Shown: positions 56,641 through 64,000 of the stretch, in pieces
Layout: each line of letters opens with the position of its first letter
How positions within the stretch are numbered: the first letter of the stretch is position 1
From: Siderastrea siderea
Lineage: Eukaryota; Cnidaria; Anthozoa; Scleractinia; Rhizangiidae
NCBI GenBank assembly: GCA_964030785.1
Contig: OZ034967.1
Span: 72,934,113 to 72,998,112 of the forward strand
Direction: 5' to 3'
Length of the DNA: 64,000 nt
Translations under genes and position numbers: made by a program
Notes under the pieces: model-generated
Database searches by the model: none
Seen by the model: only the letters and a program-made list of their open reading frames with translations
What the model was told of the DNA's origin: nothing

Positions 56641-59485
56641 TAAAATTTAAGTCATACCTTGGTACTGTCCAGCGTTCTTCTTTTATTCTGTTCGACTAGT
56701 TCCTTCCATTGGGCATAGTAAACACGAGCCAGTTATTTAGCACGCGAATACGTGCCTCTTTCTTTCTGTTTTCGAATTTTCTTGGCCACTCTTTCCATAA
56801 TCCGAGACAATCGTTTTCTTTTGTTTCTTCATTTCTTATCCTGCATTTCTCATCGATTGAATTTTCACGAGAGCGTCGTGACATGATCGTACTTTCGAAA
56901 GCGCGCGCTTTCCCTTCAATTCTCGCTTCCAAGGCTTGTAACGCGATCGCTGGCTAAGTTTCCTCTGGCTTGCGTGTGTGCCCACTATTCCATAATCCGA
57001 TATACCAAATTCGAATGGGCAGCGGCTTATTGCAGAACAATAGCGAAAATTCCTTATTACAGGGAAAGTACAACAAAGGAATTTTGAGCAAATTGATCTC
57101 TGTTGTGCAAATTGCCGAAATACATCACAATGATAATGTTAGGGATGACACCATTGTTTTCAATGATGAGAACCTTTTTTTTAATTAAAAAAAGCACTCG
57201 TGATTATTATATATCATCATCGCGTCTGCACTCCACAAAAATCGTAGTGTCTTCACCCAGGTAGCGCGACCACTGAAAGATCCTACAAAAGTTCGAAAAA
57301 CAACTCAAGAAGCTCGAATGTTTCCCCATTTTCAGGTTTCCATCGCGGCGAAAAAGCTAGGGTTTCAAATTCGACGGGTGAAACGTGCCGGATGTATGTT
57401 TTCGGCCGCAAATCAAACTCCAACTGCGAGCGTTGAAAACGGCAATCAAGATCAAATTCCCTTACACTCTATGATTGGCTTAAACGATGGATTCACTTAA
57501 TTAGATTTTCGAGCATTTAATTAGATCAATGTTAGCGTCCATAGCAACTAAGGCTTCCAACAGCGAGCCAAAAAATCCTCTGTGAGGGTTCTCATGCTTT
57601 AAATCTGCACTAAGAATTATGCATAGAGAATCTTGGAAAACGTTTTTTTTTTCTAGATTAGCGTTAATTAACTTTTGTGCAACCCAGTCCAGAAATGTCG
57701 CTCCTCGCACCTCGCACTCGTGTTATATTGACAAATTATAGAAATCGGCGAAATCAATCCTTAGGTTACTGAAAAACAATTGCAGTAAAGTAAGGAACTC
57801 GTTTTGATATAAGTTGCATGGAACTTTTAAGTGTATTAAGATAACGTATCGTGCAAATGACAATTATTTTTGTCTGATATGCGTTACGCTCTGCTATGTC
57901 CCATGCAATTTGTACAGGAATATGTTCCGAGACAAGTCGTGTATATCATAGCGAGACAAGCTGCAAGAATCATTACCATGGTAGTGTTACCGCCTTCTCG
58001 CATAGGTTGAATTAAGTGCACTTTTGGGACTCCATGTGCTTTTTCTTGTGCTATTTTAAACTAATAAATATAACAAAAAATAGAGCTATTTAACTGGTGT
58101 GGAAACTTCGGAGGAGCAAGCTGAAGGTTGGACGGTTTGTCAAAAGTTTTGACCCGTGGGGAACTGAGAGCGTGAAAAGGAAAAAACTCTACATTGTAAC
58201 TCCATCATGCAATATTAGAGAAAATGGAGCAGCGTATGTTTTTATTCCACACTTACAAGCTTTTAATTAGTTTTTAAATTTTTATTTTAGCTACAAAACA
58301 AGGAGCTAAGTTTAATGAAGAAGGCCTGAGTTTCACAAAACTGCTCACTTGATGGCTATCTTCATGGTGGACAAGGAAATCTTTTGCTCTCTCGAAGAGA
58401 CTGTAAATAGTATGATACTTCAGTAATTTTTGAAGTAATATTAGGTTTTGACCCTTGTATGAGGACCGCGGTTATCAGTGAAATGAACTCTATCTTACAG
58501 GTTTGTTCAATTGAACGTAGTATTGCTAATTACGGTAAGGGATTTTTATTTATCAGTCGTGCACCATTTTATTTGCAATGCGTGCTATGAAAGGGACTTG
58601 GCTCTTCCCACTTTCGGTTTGCATGTGATGTTTTCATGTGGAAGTTTGAAAGCAAATACATTGTTAAACTTTGTACTACTTAGGGAAATTTAGGTACTGT
58701 ATTCTATAGCGTTTTCAAATAATTGTAACAAAGAATATTTCATACTGTTAGTTCACAAGGAATGAGTTTCAATCTCGCTGGTTTGCAGGCGTGTCCCCAG
58801 TCAAATTTTAAACGGATTTAACATTCCATTCAACACCGTTCAACATAGTTGATTTCAGCTAGTTGAACGCGCTTTGAATGATGATTTTGTAGAACGCTTA
58901 AACGATGTTGAATCGATGCTGAACAAAGTTTGATTGCCATGTATTGCACATGCACGTTGTCATAATTTGTACAAATCTCCTTTGGCTCCCTACATATCGC
59001 AACCCAAATGCTTTGCGGAAAAAAGGTACATTCTTTCACATTCCTCGGTTCACGAAATAGCGAAAGCAAAGCATCACCTGCAAATAATTTCAAGCTATTG
59101 TCTTGTTCAGTGTTGATTGAGTTAAGTGCCCTGCTTTTCTCTGGGAGGCCCTCTTTTATAGCGCACCTTCGTGTTTGGTAGTAATACTTATTTTTCTTGA
59201 GAGAATCGCAATTATTCTTACCGATACTGTTACCTAAATTCGATTTATGCAATACCTTTGGTTAGAACGGTGAACGACGATTATTTACAGAACACATAAT
59301 GTATTTTACTAAAGCTTTAATTTAGAGGTTGTATGATTATTAAAAGATAGAATTTCAGCGTGGAAATTATAACTTGGATAATCTTGGAAAGTTTGTTCAG
59401 TTCATAGTGGAATTTATTACTTTCGTAGGCCAATATTAGACAAGCTATTAGTGCTTTAGAAGGTTTAAAAGTAAGACGCCATGCG
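56641..59485. other. No gene established
   Basis: A minus-strand frame from 56884 to 56696 starts with a true ATG (MSRRSRENSIDEKCR) and is charged, but has no recognised family or splice context. Around 58820-58930 the words gttcaaca and tgttgaa recur in both orientations. Nothing else is supported. Confidence 0.4.
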
Positions 59486-59530
59486 TTAAGAGGCACTGAC
59501 TGTAAATATCGAGAATCGGTGGACAGGCTC
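59486..59530. repeat. Solitary end related to the 43391 TTAA element
   Basis: TTAAGAGGCACTGACTGTAA then atatcgagaa resembles the left terminus at 43391 (TTAAGAGCCAGTATCTGTAA). No matching right end was found in the following few hundred bases. Confidence 0.6.
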
Positions 59531-60480
59531 AAAAAATCGAAAATCCTCATAACTTGCCAGAAGAACACTTTTGGGGAGCTATCTTCAAAAATATTATTTA
59601 AACTTTCTGGAACTCTATTGTTTTCGAGAAATTCGGAAAAAACGGTTTTGCCTAGTTAATTATGCAAAAATCAGGTTCAAAATTAAACAAATTGCGTGCG
59701 CTTGCTTTTAAACAATTTGTAATGCTATGAAACATTTTAATTTTAAATGATAGTAATACTCTTCTACTTTTTATCAACGGGAGTTTATTTGGAGTTTCGC
59801 TTTATCTATGCGGTTTGGTGGCTCTTTGGAACAAAGGTATTTTACTCACTTCGGAAAAAGGCAAAATGTGGGTAACTTCAGAGGCTCAGAATGGGCCCTG
59901 GTATGTGTAATATCAAATTGAAATAAGTGCTGTGATAAAGTTCGGTCCTGATACTATTAGGATATGAAATATAAAATCTGGGCAATTCAGGCGCGCGCTG
60001 ACAAAAAGAAAAATTCGCCGACCAGTGTTGCCAAAATTTGCATAATGCAAATTTTGGGTATATGTCTTTTCGAAAATTATCTGGTTTCGGGAGGTAAATT
60101 TCGAGGATTTTATTCGCTGAAGATACACGAAGAATGAAATAAAACATTCCTTCAGTCTATTATTACATTGAATTGTGCTTATATTGTTAGTACGTAAAAC
60201 TAAACAGAAGGAAAAGAAGTTTTAAAAATATTACACAAGCTGTTGCGTGACCGGTGTCACGTGAATATTCTTGTCAACTTAATGGCAGCTTTCTTACCGC
60301 GTGCATCTTCTGTTGGGACAGAGCATCTTGTCTTTCCAGTTCTTCAGCGAATACCTCAAGCATCCCTGTGTTTAAGGCATACTGTCATGTGCAGCTGACA
60401 TTCTACTGGGAGGAAAGTCGCTATACGTATCCGACAGGCAAGTCGTACGTGATTCAATCGAGGGGGGATGGACAGGAGGG
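59531..60480. other. No feature recognised
   Basis: Short frames only; AT-rich. It probably includes the body of the element whose end is at 59486. Confidence 0.4.
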
Positions 60481-60482
60481 TA

Positions 60483-60560
60483 AATCTCCCTCCTCCCTAC
60501 TTTTTCAGCCAATTTCTCCCTCCTCCCTACTTTTTGGGGTAATTTCTCCTGCCTCCCTAA
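60483..60560. repeat. tttctccctcctccctac repeat, short array
   Basis: Three imperfect units of a pyrimidine-rich motif. The same motif forms an array at 63213-63340. It explains the proline/serine-rich frames in both places. Confidence 0.85.
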
Positions 60561-61450
60561 ACGCTCGCCTCCCAGCATTAATAACTAGAAATTCACTTGC
60601 TTCGCCCACGTTTGATAACTTGTTTGCATCGTTAAACATTGTTACGCACAACTCTGTTATTGAGTCGAGTTCCAGATCAGAGACTTGTGATATTGGAGGA
60701 ATCCAAGCAATGCCCTAAAAAATCCTTCTAAGCAAATAGATGTTTTGACCGTTGAAGAAACCAATGCTTAAACCTAAGCAAAGTACTTCCTCTGAGAAGC
60801 GGCGTCCAAGTTACCAAAAGTGGAGAGCTCATAAGCTAATCATAGCCCCTTTTTACTCATTAAAAGTAGTCATAAAGTCTAGCCGGTGTTTTTGCAATTC
60901 TGTTGGAGCGCCAGTGTCCAGGTAAATTGCAACGAGCTTTTTTTCTACAATAGTAGGCGCCAGCTTATGAGGGATTTCGAGCAGTTTGCAAAACGTATGT
61001 GCCTACAGTATATATTTCACGGGAAATATAGCGATCCGCACCATTTCCACGTCAAATCGGACTGGATACACCTATCCAGCCATCAGTGACGCTAGAAAGT
61101 TATTTATAACATGGAGGTTAAGATCAGCCTTGCGAATATTCAAGTGTGTAGACCAAAAGATAATCTGCCACACAGAGAGTCACGCGAGCCAAAAGATTTA
61201 ACGCGCAACAAAAACATCGTACTCAAAAAGGCAAATAAGGGAACCGCAACCGTCATAATGAACAGGCAAGACAAAATTAAGGAGGACCAGAGTCTACTTG
61301 ACGACAGAAATAACTACCAGCCGCTAGTTGAGCCAATGATAGAATCCGCATCCCAAAAAGTTCAACAGCTAGTAAATTCCCTCAGCCAAGAGGGACATAT
61401 TGACTCAATGACAGAAAAGTGGCTTTCCCTCACACCTAATCCGCCGAGAA

Positions 61451-61940
61451 ATGTAATTTCTGACGGTTGAGTGACCTGGGAACGAATTAGTCAGAAATTA
61501 ATATTCTGACGGCACGATTGAGAGGCTCGGGTGTTGTCATGTGACCTTCGGGACTTTTAATTATTTAAGCTTTTGGAGGGAGATATTTTGTCATTCTACG
61601 TCAGTCAGTCTTCTCCTGTTGATTTTGTTTTCCCTTTCTAGTATTATTTTTTTTTGGAAGGATGTGTTAGAAACACCTCTTCCTCGAGGTCCAGTGCCAC
61701 TGCGTTAGATGGGGAATACGTTTCCACATTTTGTTGCCACAAATAAGGAGTGGTTTTTAGTGGTTTTTCGTATCTGGCGTGGTACATTATTGTAACTTTT
61801 CATACCTTAGTACTATGACATGCATCTGTGTGTGTATTTTAAACGATTAACTACCAGCTATAGCGCGTGTAATCATCAGATGACTGACTGCATATTCCTT
61901 AATAAACTATTTCACTTTGAATGCTCGTGTTAGTGTAGTC
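61451..61940 (+). mobile_element. 490-bp LTR-like insertion in the Penelope-like element
   Basis: AGAA occurs directly on both sides (61447-61450 and 61941-61944), and removing the insert restores the order of the interrupted PLE fragments. The insert has a TATA-like ttatttaagc about 110 bp in, a cagtcagtc start-like site, and AATAAA near 61903, as a solo LTR would. Terminal TG is one base in; a clear CA end is not seen. Confidence 0.55.
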
Positions 61941-62253
61941 AGAATCTCCAGTCTTTTACACACTTACAAATATTCACGAACCAACTCTAGTCGGTAGACC
62001 TATCATATCAGGGTGTGACGGCCTAACAGAACGTATTCCTTTATTTGTTGATAGACTCCGGCGTTCGGCCTATAGCGCAATCGAAAGACTCGTATCTCAA
62101 AGATAACACAGACTTTATAAACTTTGTGGGAAAGACTGCCTGCCGAGGTTATCCTAATCTCAACGGACGTCACTAGCTTCTACACAAACATACCACAAGC
62201 GGAGGGGATAAACACGGTATGCTAAGCATACCAAGATTTTTACGATAACAAGC

Positions 62254-62274
62254 CCCCCCCCCCCCCCCTCCCCA
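62254..62274. repeat. Poly-C tract
   Basis: About 16 consecutive C followed by t and four C, within the decayed Penelope-like sequence; prone to length change. Confidence 0.9.
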
Positions 62275-63212
62275 TTCCAGTCGGGTAGCTCAGAGAAATG
62301 CTTAGTCTTATTTGTAAGGAAAACTCCTTCAAATTCAATGAAAAAAAGATTACTTACAAACCCATGGTACTGCTATGGGAACGAAAATGGCCGTAGCTTT
62401 AGCTAACATTATCATGGTCAACATTGAAGAAGAGATCCTTAGACAGAGTACCCATAAACCGCTAGTGTGGAAAAGATTCGTCGATGACGCGTTTTCACTG
62501 TGGAACATAACAAAAGACGAAGTGGATGCTTTATTGAGCAGGCAATAAGTTTCCTCCCACTATCAACTTTACGGCTGAAATCTTAGAAAGAAGTCACATT
62601 CCTTGACACGAACGTGTACAAAGGGCCGAGGTTTTATAAAGGATCATTGCTAGACGTGCCAACGCAATACATAAAAAGCCTACGGAGACTTTTCAGTACA
62701 CGAATTTTTATTCGTTGCACCCATCGGGTGTTTCAAAAGGTTTTATCAAAAGGGGAAGCACTCAGGCCTCTTAGAACAAACCCCCTAAAACTACGTTTGA
62801 GGCGAACATAAAGGACTTTACGTTTCTCTGATATCTTATATCCAGTTAGATTAGTTAAAAAACATCTTGGTGAAGTTCAATTCAGTGAGAGGCACTCTGC
62901 TCTAACGCAGAAAAATCAAACCGCACGGAAGAAAATATTCTCGTTGGTAACGCAATACTGCCCAGCACTCTCAAAGACATACTAAGAGAGAAATGGCACC
63001 TTATAGAAAACCATCCAAGGTTAAAATAATTTTTCAAGGAGCCTCCTCTCTTATCGTACAGAAGAGGGGAATCTCTCAAAGACATTCTTGTTAGAGCTAA
63101 GCTATAAAGGCCTAGAAAATCCCCAAGGGGATCGTCGTCGACGTCAAATTCCCCGTCCCCCACCCCTTGCCATCATGCAAGTTAAAAAAAAATCCCGTAA
63201 AATCACCCCGTC

Positions 63213-63340
63213 ATCCCGTCTCTCCCTACTCCCAACATTTCATTTTCTCCCTCCTCCCTACATTTTCACCCCGGTTTCTCCCTCCTCCTTACTTTTTTTT
63301 TGGCCATTTCTCCCTCCTCCCTATTCCGTTCCTCCTCCCT
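63213..63340. repeat. tttctccctcctccctac repeat, longer array
   Basis: Four or five units with spacers (caacatttca, caccccgg, tttggcca). See 60483 for the shorter copy. Confidence 0.85.
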
Positions 63341-64000
63341 CTCAATCGCTCAATTTCAAAGTGCTAGATTTTGGGTGCCTTTCTGAAACGACGCTGTTTT
63401 TTCCGGAAAACAGAAGTGTATTGTTATTATTATTTTTCAGTATTTGTCAAAATAAGAGCTGTTTCTATCAAATATCACACTTCTTTTATTGATATAAATT
63501 GTATCCTTTAATATGTTCAGGGCAAACAACGGACGTCCTGGCAGCGTGACGTACTTTAATATCAGTTGTCTCAGTATGCGGCTGTACATCTAAGAGGCCT
63601 AGGAGAACTAAGAGATATCAATGCACAGAAAGTTTGCTTGGTTTTACTTTGCAAGAACGCAGAGAACTCTTCAACAGTTTGCGTTTACGGTGATAAAATT
63701 TTCATTGCACGTTATGAAGGTTCAGTGCTGTCGCGTGACACTATTTTGAGTAATACCTATGTTTTCCCTGCTAACACGGCCCAAGTAGACTCCTTTTTTA
63801 GTTTTCAATTTATACGCGTTCGTTAGTTTAAATGATTTGTAAAAGAAACCATTTAAATTTTCGAGATTAATAATTTCCCCACGAAACTGCAAATAATAAA
63901 GTATAACAAAGAGGGGCCAATTTGGTGCTTCAGAGTTCAGACATGACGTATATCATTACTCTAGTTTCACCAACAATTTTCCAAATTCATTCGTAATTTT
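63341..64000. other. No gene recognised
   Basis: An 86-codon frame at 63566-63826 has no recognised motif and does not start with ATG in a good context. Nothing else is seen. Confidence 0.4.

Larger units (their letters stand above)
61111..63130 (+). pseudogene. Penelope-like element reverse transcriptase, decayed
   Basis: Fragments in family order: NIVLKKANKGTATVIMN and DKIKEDQSLLDDRNNYQPL (61220-61330), MTEKWLSLTPNPPR (61405-61447), IHEPTLVGRPIISGCDG (after about 61960), DFINFVGKT, HGTAMGTKMAVALANIIMV (62370-62420), the catalytic FVDD (62477-62488), and RRGESLKDILVRAKL near the end (about 63063-63107). Frames change at many points and stops are common, so it is dead. The GIY-YIG endonuclease expected at the C-terminus is not recognised. 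It is split by the insertion 61451-61940. Confidence 0.85.

Noticed and set aside
55835..56643. Repeat protein encoded by the 92/93-bp array
   Set aside because: Frame shifts between units, and neither frame continues through the array.
60254..60718. 154-codon open frame
   Set aside because: It runs across the ctccctcctccctac repeat and has no start context or domain; accidental.

Overview
The window looks like nuclear DNA of an animal, most likely a cnidarian and probably a stony coral. It is AT-rich, introns follow GT-AG rules, coding exons are sparse, and the rest is densely nested mobile-element debris. The strongest taxonomic hint is a long TPR-CHAT gene of a type known to be expanded in corals. 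That placement is inference; no sequence search was run.

Two cellular loci can be assembled by exon phase and domain logic. (1) On the minus strand, 12826 to 5509, a DUF1349 (concanavalin-like, Ree1-type) gene is spread over at least five recognisable exons. Splice sites and phases still fit, but it carries an in-frame TAA and a terminal frameshift, so it looks like a recently dead or dying gene. (2) On the plus strand, 33878 to 55068, a six-exon gene encodes an N-terminal Hsp-clamp-like TPR domain, a linker, 22 nearly identical 40-residue TPRs in one exon, and a C-terminal CHAT protease-like domain with His and Cys in place. Its introns (the fourth is about 9.4 kb) are packed with transposons. 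Intron 1 holds a 3.7-kb inverted repeat, and intron 5 has a 978-bp TIR element. Intron 4 also holds a pogo-like element containing a piece of TPR exon.

Layout: 1-2700 minisatellite and unassigned DNA; 2711-3425 LINE tail; 5509-12826 DUF1349 pseudogene with a SINE, a foldback element and a 1.6-kb palindrome in its introns; 13592-15973 possible terminal exon and a BEL/Pao retrotransposon remnant; 15985-23200 a degenerate repeated-segment block; 24542-24990 a palindrome and a hammerhead-ribozyme repeat; 27274-31623 a 4.3-kb TTAA-flanked element enclosing a DNA transposon with a perfect 9-bp target duplication; 32100-32385 a second hammerhead-family copy; 33878-55068 the TPR-CHAT gene; 55898-56640 a 92/93-bp minisatellite; 61111-63130 a Penelope-like reverse transcriptase pseudogene interrupted by an LTR-like insertion.

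The points most worth following are the TPR-CHAT array, where repeat-to-repeat variation falls mainly at a few positions that include known TPR ligand-contact sites, the hammerhead ribozyme repeat family, six elements with matching TTAA flanks, and the inverted repeat inside the TPR-CHAT gene.
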